Assembly: GCA_021805265.1 (NCBI GenBank) | Contig: JAJZFR010000193.1 | Span: forward strand, 1-8,104 | DNA length: 8,104 nt | Source: Acidobacteriota bacterium | GTDB lineage: Bacteria; Acidobacteriota; Terriglobia; Terriglobales; Acidobacteriaceae | Reading direction: 5' to 3' | Shown here: in pieces, positions 1 to 6,939 of the stretch | Layout of the letters: every line of letters starts with the position of its first letter | How positions within the stretch are numbered: position 1 is the stretch's first letter | Notes under the pieces: generated by a model | Databases searched by the model: none | Told to the model about the DNA's origin: nothing | The model's input: only the letters and a program-made list of their open reading frames with translations | Made by a program: the position numbers and the translations under genes

Positions 1-770
1 TCAAGCATGTCGAAATCGGCATCGCCGATTTACCCGAGGCTTTCGACGGCTTCCGCATCGCCCAGCTCAGCGACATTCACCTGGACCTCTTTACCGAGCC
101 TTTTTTTCTCCGTCACGCCATTCACAAAATCAACGCACTCAGGCCCGATGCGGTTTGCCTGACCGGCGATTTCGTGACCGAGTTGAGGACGTTTCCCAAA
201 TATCCCATTCAGGCGGCCTGGAAGTGCGCAGCGATGCTGAAAACCATCGAATGCAGGCGTGTCTTTGCCATTCTGGGCAACCACGATACTCTGGTCAATC
301 CGGTGGAAATTTCCAACGCGCTTTCGCATCACGGCATTCTCGTATTGCGCAATGACAATGCCATGATCGAACACAATGGCGCGAGGCTCTGGCTGGCTGG
401 CCTGGAAGACGCTCTGGACGGCAACCCGGAGCCGGACAAGGCGATCCCGGAGCGCATTCGTGGCCTCCGCAACGAACCGGTGTTGCTCCTCTGCCATGAA
501 CCCGATTATGCAGACCATCTCCTGCGCCGCCAGGTTGGCCAATCGGTCAGCCTCATGCTCAGTGGGCATACTCATGGGGGACAGGTGCGCCTGCCGTTTT
601 ACGGGCCTATCACTCTGCCGCTGATGGGCAAGAACTACGTCGAAGGACTGTTCCGCCTCGGAAGGATGCAACTCTATGTCAATCGGGGGCTAGGGGCAAT
701 TGGTGTGCCATTTCGCTTCGACTGCCCGCCAGAGATCACCGACATCACGCTGCGTCGCGCCACCGCTTGA
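1..770 (+). CDS. Calcineurin-like metallophosphoesterase, 5'-truncated
   Basis: This is the C-terminal part of a binuclear-metal phosphoesterase. The frame is open from base 3, so the start lies outside the window and about 255 residues are visible. The metal-binding motifs occur in family order: SDIHLD (visible residues 23-28), GDFVTE, GNHD, a CHEPDYA histidine, and GHTHGGQ followed by LPFYGPITLP. The GHTHGGQ plus LPxYGP arrangement resembles the YkuE/YaeI/LpxG branch, whose members are membrane- or wall-associated and act on phosphodiester or pyrophosphate bonds, in some cases in lipid A precursor synthesis. The substrate here cannot be told from sequence. YkuE-like proteins usually have an N-terminal signal or membrane anchor, which would be in the missing part. 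The TGA stop is 2 bp from the stop of the convergent transporter gene. Family is certain; the subfamily is a guess. Confidence 0.93.
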   Translation, partial: KHVEIGIADLPEAFDGFRIAQLSDIHLDLFTEPFFLRHAIHKINALRPDAVCLTGDFVTELRTFPKYPIQAAWKCAAMLKTIECRRVFAILGNHDTLVNPVEISNALSHHGILVLRNDNAMIEHNGARLWLAGLEDALDGNPEPDKAIPERIRGLRNEPVLLLCHEPDYADHLLRRQVGQSVSLMLSGHTHGGQVRLPFYGPITLPLMGKNYVEGLFRLGRMQLYVNRGLGAIGVPFRFDCPPEITDITLRRATA

Positions 771-772
771 GT

Positions 773-2047
773 TCAGCCCAATCCTGCGAACCGCCGTGAC
801 CGCGCAACTGCCCCCAGCGCCACCGTCAGCAGCAGCGCCCCCAGCACCGAGCAGCCGGCAAACAGATACATCCGCGGATACCCATAGCCGCCAATAATCG
901 CCCCCGCGACCGGTCCGGTAATCATCAGCGAAAAATCCATGAAGACCCCGTAGGCCCCGAGAGCGGTGCCTTTGTCCTGCGGCGGAATCTCGCGCACCGC
1001 CTCGACCCCCAGCGCGGGAAAAACCAGCGAAAACCCGAATCCGGTCAGCGCCGCGCCCGCAAACACCATGGATCGTGTATGAGCCAGCCAAAGCGTCAGA
1101 AGCCCCAGCGTCTCGACTGAAAAGCAGGCCGTCGCCACCACGAACCCGCCCGCCCGGTTGATCCAATCGGCAAACAGCAGACGGGCAAAGATGAACAGCG
1201 CGCCGAACAGCGTGAGCGCGAAGGCCGCCCCGGTCCAGTGCTGATGTGCAAAATCGAGCGTGATGAAGGTGGCCAGTACGCCAAACCCGATGCTGCCCAA
1301 CCCCAGCCCAACTCCAAACGGCGCTACCCGGCCAAAGACATGATGATAGGGCAGCTTTTCGCCGTGAATCACCCCCGCGCCGGGCAGCCGCAGCGCCAGC
1401 GCAATGGACGCAAAGCCAAGCAGCATCCCCGCCACGCCAATTGCAGGAAAGCCAAGGAGTGACACCAGAAAGACACCGATCGGCGCGCCCGCAGCCACGC
1501 CCCCGTACGTGCAAATGCCGTTCCACGAGATCACCGTTGCCGTATTTTCCGTCCCCACCGCAAAGATGCCCCAGACGGTCGCGCCAGTGGCCACCAGGCT
1601 TTCGCTCGCACCGAGCAGCAACCGGCCCGTCAGCAGCAGCGTCAGCCCCAGCCACGGCAGGGCGTGAAACAGCCCGCTCACCAGCGTCATTGCGCCGCTT
1701 GCGCCACACAACATCAGCCCCACCAGCACGGAATACTTCGCGCCCCGTCGATCCACCACCCATCCGGCAAAGGGCCGCGTCACCACCGTCGCCACGTACT
1801 CCGCGCTGATCGACAACCCCGCCAGCACCGTGCTGAAGCCCAGCGTCAGGTGAACATAACCCGGCAGCACGGCGAGTTGAATGCCGATCACCAGATAACA
1901 GGCGAAGCTGAAGAAAACATAGGGGACAATGCGTCGATTCAAACTTGCCGCGCCGGGAGAAGGGCTGAGCTTGCCGTCGCCATCCCGCTCCGCATTCTGG
2001 ACGATCGCTGTCATCTGTTTTTCAAGTATAAAGGGCGGGTAATTCAC
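773..2047 (-). CDS. MFS transporter, YhhS/YfcJ-like
   Basis: This is a 12-helix major facilitator superfamily permease of up to 424 residues, expected in the inner membrane. It resembles the E. coli YhhS/YfcJ group as I remember it: SLNRRIVPYVFF at the first helix, LAVLPGYVHLTLGFS, the motif-A loop RPFAGWVVDRRGAK (91-104), VISWNGICTYGG (172-183), GFGVLATFITL (254-264), WTGAAFALTLF (271-281), GFSLVFPALGVEAV (338-351) and VFMDFSLMITGPVAG (368-382). YhhS-type proteins are proton-coupled exporters of poorly defined substrates. Two starts are possible: GTG at 2047, 3 bp after the folP stop, or ATG at 2014 (residue 12), which is nearer the family N-terminus. Neither has a strong Shine-Dalgarno; coupling to folP translation would suit the GTG. 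It is the last gene of the cluster. A pterin or folate-related substrate would be speculation from position alone. Confidence 0.92.
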   Translation of the reverse strand: MNYPPFILEKQMTAIVQNAERDGDGKLSPSPGAASLNRRIVPYVFFSFACYLVIGIQLAVLPGYVHLTLGFSTVLAGLSISAEYVATVVTRPFAGWVVDRRGAKYSVLVGLMLCGASGAMTLVSGLFHALPWLGLTLLLTGRLLLGASESLVATGATVWGIFAVGTENTATVISWNGICTYGGVAAGAPIGVFLVSLLGFPAIGVAGMLLGFASIALALRLPGAGVIHGEKLPYHHVFGRVAPFGVGLGLGSIGFGVLATFITLDFAHQHWTGAAFALTLFGALFIFARLLFADWINRAGGFVVATACFSVETLGLLTLWLAHTRSMVFAGAALTGFGFSLVFPALGVEAVREIPPQDKGTALGAYGVFMDFSLMITGPVAGAIIGGYGYPRMYLFAGCSVLGALLLTVALGAVARSRRFAGLG

Positions 2048-2050
2048 AGC

Positions 2051-2968
2051 TCAGTCTCGTCGCTCAGCCGCGAGCAATGCGTCGACGACCGCGGCAGCGC
2101 TCACTGCCGAAGCAACGTCATGCACCCGCACCAGCGATGCGCCGCCAAGGATCGCCGCCACCAGTCCCGCAGCGCTGGCGATTTCCAGGTTTTCGCCTTG
2201 CACCGCTCCGTTCCCCAACCGCTCCGCCAAAGCCTGGCGCAGAAACGACTTGCGCGACAGACCGGCCAGCAGCGGACGACCCAGCCGCAGCAGTTGGCTC
2301 TGCCCCGCAAGCAAGGCAAAATTTTCCTTCTGCCGCTTGCCAAAGCCATAACCGGGGTCGAGTACTATCGCCTCCGGTGCGATTCCAGCCGCCTCAGCCC
2401 GCCCCAGTGCTTCGTCCAGACCCTCTGCGACCGCCTCCGAAACACCCTCCAGCGCTGGCAGGTTCACCCACTCCTCCGGCCTGCCGCGTGTATGCATCAG
2501 CACCACTCCGCAACCCAGGTCTGCGCACGTCGCGCCCATCTCCTCGTCCCACACCAGGCCGCTCACGTCGTTGACGATCTCAGCCCCGGCCAGCACCATA
2601 GCCCGCGCCGTCGCAGCCTTGTAGGTATCCACTGAAATCAACGCGTCTGGCCGCGCCCGAAGCAGCCCTTCGATCACCGGCAACAGCCGATCCTGCTCTA
2701 CCTCCGCACTCACCCTGGCCTGCGTCGGGTCGCCAGCCTGCGAGCCTGGCCGCGTACTCTCCGCGCCAATATCGATCAGGTCCGCGCCCTCGTCTAACAG
2801 CCGAAGCGCATGCTCTATGGCTTGTTCCGGATCAAGATACCGCCCGCCATCCGAAAACGAATCCGGCGTCACATTCACCACGCCCATCACCAGCGTCCGA
2901 CGCCCGGTTTCGAGCTTTCGCCCGCCAAACTGCCACACCCCGTGCGGTCGCTGACAATCTGCGTTCAT
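2051..2968 (-). CDS. folP: Dihydropteroate synthase
   Basis: It condenses 6-hydroxymethyl-7,8-dihydropterin diphosphate with p-aminobenzoate to give 7,8-dihydropteroate in cytoplasmic folate synthesis; it is the sulfonamide target. The 305-residue protein is a TIM barrel with the family motifs in order: GVVNVTPDSFSDGG (29-42), DIGAESTRPGS (66-76), SVDTYK (112-117), IVNDVSG (131-137), LDPGYGFGK (203-211), SRKSF (238-242) and the C-terminal RVHDV (281-285). Ligand residues expected from known structures are present: the Asn of NVTP, Asp of SVDT, Asn of NDVSG, Asp of LDPG, Lys of SRKSF, and Arg and His of RVHD. The loop MHTRGRPEEW (158-167) replaces the more usual MHMxGxP form. The open frame runs 197 codons further upstream, but that part is mnmG shadow. 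The ATG at 2968 places MNADCQRP shortly before the first barrel strand and overlaps the mnmG stop as ATGA, implying translational coupling. Confidence 0.97.
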   Translation of the reverse strand: MNADCQRPHGVWQFGGRKLETGRRTLVMGVVNVTPDSFSDGGRYLDPEQAIEHALRLLDEGADLIDIGAESTRPGSQAGDPTQARVSAEVEQDRLLPVIEGLLRARPDALISVDTYKAATARAMVLAGAEIVNDVSGLVWDEEMGATCADLGCGVVLMHTRGRPEEWVNLPALEGVSEAVAEGLDEALGRAEAAGIAPEAIVLDPGYGFGKRQKENFALLAGQSQLLRLGRPLLAGLSRKSFLRQALAERLGNGAVQGENLEIASAAGLVAAILGGASLVRVHDVASAVSAAAVVDALLAAERRD

Positions 2969-4974
2969 CGCCCGCTTTCCGCCGCAATGCGCTGGCCCGC
3001 CATCTGGCCCTGTGCGTGGCCATGTGTCTGGCCCTGAATGCGGATCGAAACATGCACCAGCCCCAGCGCCGCCGGCGTTACCCCCGGAATCCTGCTGGCC
3101 TGCCCGATCGTCGCCGGGCGAACCCGGCCCAGCTTCTCCTGCATCTCCCGCGAAAGCCCGCTGATCACCGTGTAATCCAGCCACGCCGGAATCGCCACGC
3201 CTTCGGCGTCCTTCAGCTTCTGGATCGCGCGCGTCTGCTGCTCCAGATAACCGGCAAACTTGATCTCCGTCTCCACCGCGCGCATCTCGTTGCGGCGAAT
3301 CGAAGCCAGAGACTCCGCCTCCCGCGCCAGCATCGGACCGAGCAGCGCGTTCTCCCGCATCGCCTCTTCGAGCGCCGGCAATATCCGCTCCATCGTGATC
3401 TCGGGGCGCTTCAGCAACTGCGCCCAGCTTTGTCCTGCCACTGCGGGGAAGGCAAGCTCCGGAGCCACCCGTTCCAGCCGCACCGCATCCACTTTGCCCT
3501 GCTCTACAATCTGCTTCAACGCAGCCATGCGAGCCTGTTTCTGTTCGTACGCGGCCCACGCTGCGTCGTCGATCATCCCCAGCCGTCGCGCATGGGGCGT
3601 CAGCCGGCGGTCCGCGTTGTCAATCCGAAGATGCAGCCGAAACTCCGCCCGCGAGGTAAACATCCGGTACGGCTCATTGGTGCCTTTCGAAATCAGATCG
3701 TCGATCAGAATCCCCGTATAGCCTTCGCTGCGATCCAGCGTGAACGGTGCCTCGTTCTTCACCCGCAGCGCCGCGTTGATGCCAGCCATGATCCCCTGGC
3801 ACGCTGCCTCTTCATAACCGCTCGTTCCGTTGATCTGCCCGGCCAGATACAGGCCGTCCATCGATTTCACCCGCAGCGAGCGATCCAGTTCCGTCGCGTC
3901 CACGCTGTCGTACTCGATGGCGTATCCGGGCCGCAGCATCTCCGCCTGCTCAAGCCCTGGAATCGAGCGCACAACGGCAAACTGCACCTCCATCGGCAGC
4001 GAGGTGGACATGCCGTTGATATAAACCTCGTGCGTCGAAAGACCCTCCGGCTCGAGAAAGAACTGGTGTTGCGTCTTGTCCGGAAACTTCACGATCTTGT
4101 CTTCGATCGATGGGCAGTAGCGTGGCCCGATGCCCTCGATCTGCCCCGAATACATCGCCGAACGGCCCACATTTTCGCGGATGATTTCAAGCGTTTCCGG
4201 CGTGGTGTACGCAATGTGGCAACTGATCTGCCGCTGCGCGATCTTCGTCGTACGAAAGCTGAAAGGCGTCGGGTTGGTGTCGCCCGGCTGCTCCTCGAAG
4301 GCGTCCCAGCGGATCGTCCGACCATCGAGCCTCGGCGGCGTACCCGTCTTGAGGCGCGTCGTGCGCAGCCCCAGCCGCCGCAGCGCCTCGCCCAGCAGAA
4401 CACTCGCCGGCTCGCCGCTTCGTCCCGCCGGATAACGCTCCTCGCCGCAGTGGATCAGCCCGTTCAGAAAAGTTCCGGTGGTGATGATGGTGGCCTCGGC
4501 CAGCAACTGCCTGCCGTCGCGCAGCTTCAGCCCCAGAACACGCCCGCGCGCCCCCTCACGACTTCCCGCCTCCTCCAACACCAGGTCCACAGCCTCGGCC
4601 TGCTTGATGTGCAGGTTCGGTTGCGCCTCCAGCACCTCGCGCATCTTCACCCGGTAGAGCGCCTTGTCGCACTGCGCCCGAGGACTCCACACCGCCGGGC
4701 CGCGCGAAGTGTTCAGCAGGCGAAACTGAATCCCCACCGCATCGGCCACTTCGCCCATCACCCCGCCCAGCGCATCCACCTCGCGCACCAGGTGCCCTTT
4801 GGCGATGCCGCCAATCGCCGGATTGCAGCTCATCTGTGCGATCAGGTCCAGGTTCATGGTGATGATCGCCGTCTTCAAACCCAGCCGTGCCGCAGCCATT
4901 GCTGCCTCGCAGCCCGCGTGTCCCGCGCCCACCACGGCCACATCAAATCGCTCCGTAAAACTCATACCCTTCAT
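2965..4974 (-). CDS. mnmG: tRNA uridine-5-carboxymethylaminomethyl modification enzyme MnmG (GidA)
   Basis: MnmG, with the GTPase MnmE, installs the (carboxymethyl)aminomethyl group on wobble uridine 34 of several tRNAs, using FAD, NADH, methylene-tetrahydrofolate and glycine or ammonium. The 669-residue protein carries the Rossmann FAD motif VVGAGHAGCEAA (14-25), the signature CNPAIGGIAKGHLVREVDALGG (50-71), GTFLNGLIHCGEERYPAGR (167-185), RLKTGTPPRLDGR (207-219) and GLYLAGQINGTSGYEEA (374-390). Both conserved catalytic cysteines are present: C50 in CNPAIGG and C287 in RYCPSIEDK, matching E. coli C47 and C277. The helical C-terminal domain with SRAEFRLHLR (441-450) and YLEQQ (576-580), used for MnmE and tRNA contact, is intact. 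ATG at 4974 or at 4965 (MSFTERF) could be the start; the latter has GAAGGG almost abutting it. A Gly/Gln/His tail after residue 645 looks lineage-specific. The gene overlaps folP by 4 nt. Confidence 0.98.
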   Translation of the reverse strand: MKGMSFTERFDVAVVGAGHAGCEAAMAAARLGLKTAIITMNLDLIAQMSCNPAIGGIAKGHLVREVDALGGVMGEVADAVGIQFRLLNTSRGPAVWSPRAQCDKALYRVKMREVLEAQPNLHIKQAEAVDLVLEEAGSREGARGRVLGLKLRDGRQLLAEATIITTGTFLNGLIHCGEERYPAGRSGEPASVLLGEALRRLGLRTTRLKTGTPPRLDGRTIRWDAFEEQPGDTNPTPFSFRTTKIAQRQISCHIAYTTPETLEIIRENVGRSAMYSGQIEGIGPRYCPSIEDKIVKFPDKTQHQFFLEPEGLSTHEVYINGMSTSLPMEVQFAVVRSIPGLEQAEMLRPGYAIEYDSVDATELDRSLRVKSMDGLYLAGQINGTSGYEEAACQGIMAGINAALRVKNEAPFTLDRSEGYTGILIDDLISKGTNEPYRMFTSRAEFRLHLRIDNADRRLTPHARRLGMIDDAAWAAYEQKQARMAALKQIVEQGKVDAVRLERVAPELAFPAVAGQSWAQLLKRPEITMERILPALEEAMRENALLGPMLAREAESLASIRRNEMRAVETEIKFAGYLEQQTRAIQKLKDAEGVAIPAWLDYTVISGLSREMQEKLGRVRPATIGQASRIPGVTPAALGLVHVSIRIQGQTHGHAQGQMAGQRIAAESGR

Positions 4975-5026
4975 TGTACGGAGAATCGGCCCACAGAATC
5001 CGGAAATAGCTCAGCGATGAGGCGTC

Positions 5027-6505
5027 TCAGAAGTGAAAGATCAGGTCGCTGGCTGCGGTGAACTGGTTCGCGTGACGGCCAAGGTCGTACGCGCGCTCAT
5101 CCCAGCTATGGTCGAAACGCACCTCCGGGCGAAGCTGCACCGTTGTCCCGAACCAGTGTTGCCAGGCCAGCGTGTTCTCGCTGTACTTCGTCGCAAAGCC
5201 TGTCCGCTGGCCCTTCTTGTCGTCCAGAAAATCGCTGCGAAAGGAAATATAATCGTGCGTCGAGAACTCCCGCTGTACGTAGTTCACTGCGGCGTACTCG
5301 GGCGCGGTGCAGCGTGTTTCGCCAAAGGCGCAGAACGCGCCGTCGGTCCCCGTCTCGATCGGCAGCGGCCCGCCGACCGCTGGCACATCGCGCTCGTACA
5401 TATACCAGCTTTCCGTCGCCATGTGCCAGCGACGGTTGAAGCGGTGATACCAGGTGGCGTCGTACTGCTGCAAGTTGTTGTAGGCGTACCGGCCGTTGTT
5501 GAGGCCGTTGGCGCAGGCGTACACATTGTCATTGACGGACCGAGTCGTGTAGCTCACGCACGCCGTCGCCGAGGGCTTCGCGTCCGCAGTCCACAGCGCC
5601 ACATCGTGACCACCCGTAACGCCCGCCTGCACCAGCCACTGGTCGCTCAGCTTGATGGTCGCCATCAGCCCGGTATCGGTAAACGGGTCGATCGAATACA
5701 GCAGGGAGTGGCTGTACATGTAGTTGTACGGCGCAAGCTGCGCCTCGATGCCCGGTACCGAGATGAAGCGCCCGACCCGCACGTTCATGCCCTCGGCCAC
5801 GCGAGCGAAATAGAGATCGACATATTCCATTGTCGGATCGAATCCGTACTGCCGATGATCGACCGCCCACTGCGAATACCCATAGCCCTTGCCTGTGGTG
5901 TAGCGATAATCGCTGCCATAGAGCGCCGTCAGGTGATAGCCCCAGTCGAAGTGCTTCTGCTGCACGGTGTCTGGCAGCCGCTCGGCATAGACCACAATCT
6001 GCCCCAGCTCCAGCCGATTCGCATACGGGTCGTCCGCCACCGGATCGTTACGTTGGCCCGAAGTGCTGCCATTCACCGCTGGCTCGATCCAGCCGTAAAT
6101 CTTGCTGCGAATGGTCCCGGTCCGCTCCGCGCCTATCCATGCCGTCATCAGCGGATAGCTGTTGGTGTCCGGCTCGCCAATCACCGGCGACCCACCATAG
6201 CTCCAGTCGGCACTGGGAAACGGCGGCGAATCGAGCGGGGATGGCAGCCCGCGCCGCGCCGGTGCCGGAGACGATGCAGCCGTTGTCGCCGGCTTCCAGT
6301 CCTCGGCGTAGTACGCCATGAAGCGTCGAAAGAAATCCGGCGACCTTTTTACAGGAATTACCCCGGAAACCGGGCTGCCCACCGATGCCGGTCCCGTGAC
6401 AGGAACCGGAGCCTGAGCCAAACTCGATGGAAGAAATGTAAAGAGAAAAAAAACAGAAACAACCAGAAACTCCAAACAGCGACCACGTACCACTCTTGAA
6501 TACAT
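5027..6505 (-). CDS. Outer-membrane beta-barrel protein, OmpL-like (beta-barrel porin-2 type)
   Basis: This is a predicted outer-membrane barrel of 492 residues. Residues 1-32 form a signal peptide: basic start MYSRVVRGR, hydrophobic FLVVSVFFLFTFL, and likely cleavage near SLA-QA. A Pro/Ala/Ser-rich linker (about 33-115) precedes the barrel, which shows alternating aromatic strands such as SKIYGWIEPAVNG, HFDWGYHLTALYGSDYRY, EYVDLYFARV, MNVRVGRFISVPGIEAQ and YDATWYHRFNRRWHMATESWYMYE. The chain ends LIFHF; a terminal Phe is the usual BAM recognition signal. The AWIGAE, IYGWIEP, VGRFISVPGIEAQ and C-terminal RPEVRFDHS-NQFTAASDLIFHF pattern matches the 'putative beta-barrel porin-2, OmpL-like' family; substrate unknown. 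Four cysteines fall in two close pairs (316/331 and 392/399), probably loop disulfides. The ATG at 6505 is set by GGAG (6514-6511) 5 nt upstream. It lies 52 bp ahead of mnmG and may be co-transcribed with it. Confidence 0.87.
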   Translation of the reverse strand: MYSRVVRGRCLEFLVVSVFFLFTFLPSSLAQAPVPVTGPASVGSPVSGVIPVKRSPDFFRRFMAYYAEDWKPATTAASSPAPARRGLPSPLDSPPFPSADWSYGGSPVIGEPDTNSYPLMTAWIGAERTGTIRSKIYGWIEPAVNGSTSGQRNDPVADDPYANRLELGQIVVYAERLPDTVQQKHFDWGYHLTALYGSDYRYTTGKGYGYSQWAVDHRQYGFDPTMEYVDLYFARVAEGMNVRVGRFISVPGIEAQLAPYNYMYSHSLLYSIDPFTDTGLMATIKLSDQWLVQAGVTGGHDVALWTADAKPSATACVSYTTRSVNDNVYACANGLNNGRYAYNNLQQYDATWYHRFNRRWHMATESWYMYERDVPAVGGPLPIETGTDGAFCAFGETRCTAPEYAAVNYVQREFSTHDYISFRSDFLDDKKGQRTGFATKYSENTLAWQHWFGTTVQLRPEVRFDHSWDERAYDLGRHANQFTAASDLIFHF

Positions 6506-6590
6506 CTGTACTCCACACCTTTAATATCTGGCTCGAAACCGGAACTCGACCAGCCCGGCTGCGAGAAATTCACGACTGTATGTATTGCCT

Positions 6591-6618
6591 TTGATCTGCT
6601 GTGCTTCCCGCATATATT
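6591..6618 (+). promoter_or_regulatory. Candidate sigma70-type promoter
   Basis: TTGATC (6591-6596) and TATATT (6613-6618) are separated by 16 bp. The -10 has one mismatch to TATAAT and the -35 keeps TTGA. Transcription would begin near 6625 and run into the terminator-like hairpin at 6758-6804. No + strand protein start with a good ribosome binding site follows before that hairpin. In an AT-richer region such a match can arise by chance. Confidence 0.3.
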
Positions 6619-6624
6619 CAGTGC

Positions 6625-6804
6625 AAAACAACATGCTTGCGCCGGGTACGGCCAAACTTCTGGCTGTTATTCCGCGATAACTTCCAGCCGTTGAAATCCG
6701 ATAAGTCGACCGAAGACATTTCGAGAGCACCGGTCAGTATACCGATTCAGAAGACGCAAAATCGGCGATCCGGTTTTATTTCTTTTTTATTTTCTCTTTA
6801 TTTT
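6625..6804 (+). ncRNA. Candidate small RNA or leader RNA
   Basis: The boundaries are inferred from the promoter-like pair at 6591-6618 and the terminator-like element ending at 6804. Between them, the RNA can fold a hairpin at 6661-6690: TGGCTG (6661-6666) pairs with CAGCCG (6685-6690) with one wobble, then TTAT (6667-6670) pairs with ATAA (6677-6680) around loop TCCGCG, leaving a CTTC bulge. CGGCCA/TGGCTG (6649-6654/6661-6666) is a competing stem. The region has no credible coding frame. I do not recognise an Rfam family. It could instead be an attenuated leader for the AIM24 gene, or structure within a long leader of the opposite gene cluster. Confidence 0.28.
6758..6804 (+). terminator. 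Terminator-like hairpin with T-rich tail
   Basis: AAAATCGG (6758-6765) pairs with CCGGTTTT (6770-6777), including one T.G wobble, around loop CGAT. A 31-nt tract with 25 T, 3 C and 3 A begins within the 3' arm (6774-6804). The A-tract, hairpin and U-tract order gives the + strand orientation. The GC core is only three pairs, so the stem is weak. No known + strand gene ends here, so it would serve a small RNA, an attenuated leader, or block read-through. Confidence 0.4.
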
Positions 6805-6892
6805 CCGCAACCTTGTTTGTCCCGTTGCCTGTCCTCCATCCCGTCGATCCGCTCGGAGCGAAATTTACAGCCAAAGTGCACAATTCCGCCGC

Positions 6893-6898
6893 TATACT
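6893..6898 (+). promoter_or_regulatory. Candidate -10 box for the AIM24-family gene
   Basis: TATACT is one mismatch from TATAAT and would start transcription near 6905, leaving a leader of about 40 nt. The best upstream -35-like hexamer, TTTACA (6864-6869), is 23 bp away, beyond the usual 16-19 bp, so only the -10 is proposed. Activator-dependent recognition would be compatible with the missing -35. Confidence 0.35.
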
Positions 6899-6907
6899 GC
6901 AAGCAGT

Positions 6908-6917
6908 TGTCGCGACA
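6908..6917. promoter_or_regulatory. Perfect palindrome TGTCGCGACA, candidate operator
   Basis: This 10-bp perfect palindrome is extended by a T.G and a G-C match on each side. It lies just downstream of the predicted -10 of the AIM24 gene, about 3 nt past the inferred transcription start and 17 nt before the ribosome binding site. That is a place where a dimeric repressor would block initiation. No regulator gene is in the window. Confidence 0.3.
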
Positions 6918-6933
6918 GCAAAACTTCACCGCA

Positions 6934-6939
6934 AGAGGA
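6934..6939 (+). promoter_or_regulatory. Ribosome binding site of the AIM24-family gene
   Basis: AGAGGA sits 6 nt before the ATG at 6946. It decides the start: the same frame stays open upstream to an ATG at 6601, but that extension crosses the T-rich tract and has no ribosome binding site. Confidence 0.8.

Noticed and set aside
30..671. A 213-codon minus-strand frame opposite the phosphoesterase
   Set aside because: In-register antisense shadow of a gene with all catalytic motifs intact.
2969..3559. N-terminal extension of folP by 197 codons
   Set aside because: It lies wholly inside mnmG in another frame and has low-complexity Gly/Ala/Arg composition. Dihydropteroate synthases are about 270-300 residues, fitting the start at 2968.
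4975..5026. CGGA/TCCG inverted repeat in the barrel-mnmG gap as a terminator
   Set aside because: Only four flanking pairs match, the interior does not pair well and no T-run follows on the minus strand.
3016..5061. A 681-codon open frame on the + strand opposite mnmG
   Set aside because: Its codons are exact reverse complements of the mnmG codons. It stays open because mnmG lacks TTA, CTA and TCA codons under strong GC bias. The translation is Arg/His/Gln-rich with no domain.
5033..6499. A 488-codon open frame opposite the outer-membrane barrel gene
   Set aside because: Also in codon register with the real gene and explained by codon bias. The minus-strand frame has a signal peptide, barrel pattern and ribosome binding site; this one has none.
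6521..6730. A 69-codon minus-strand frame in the divergent region
   Set aside because: It starts with GTG without a ribosome binding site and has no recognisable feature. A minus-strand TATACT just upstream (6741-6736) lacks a -35.
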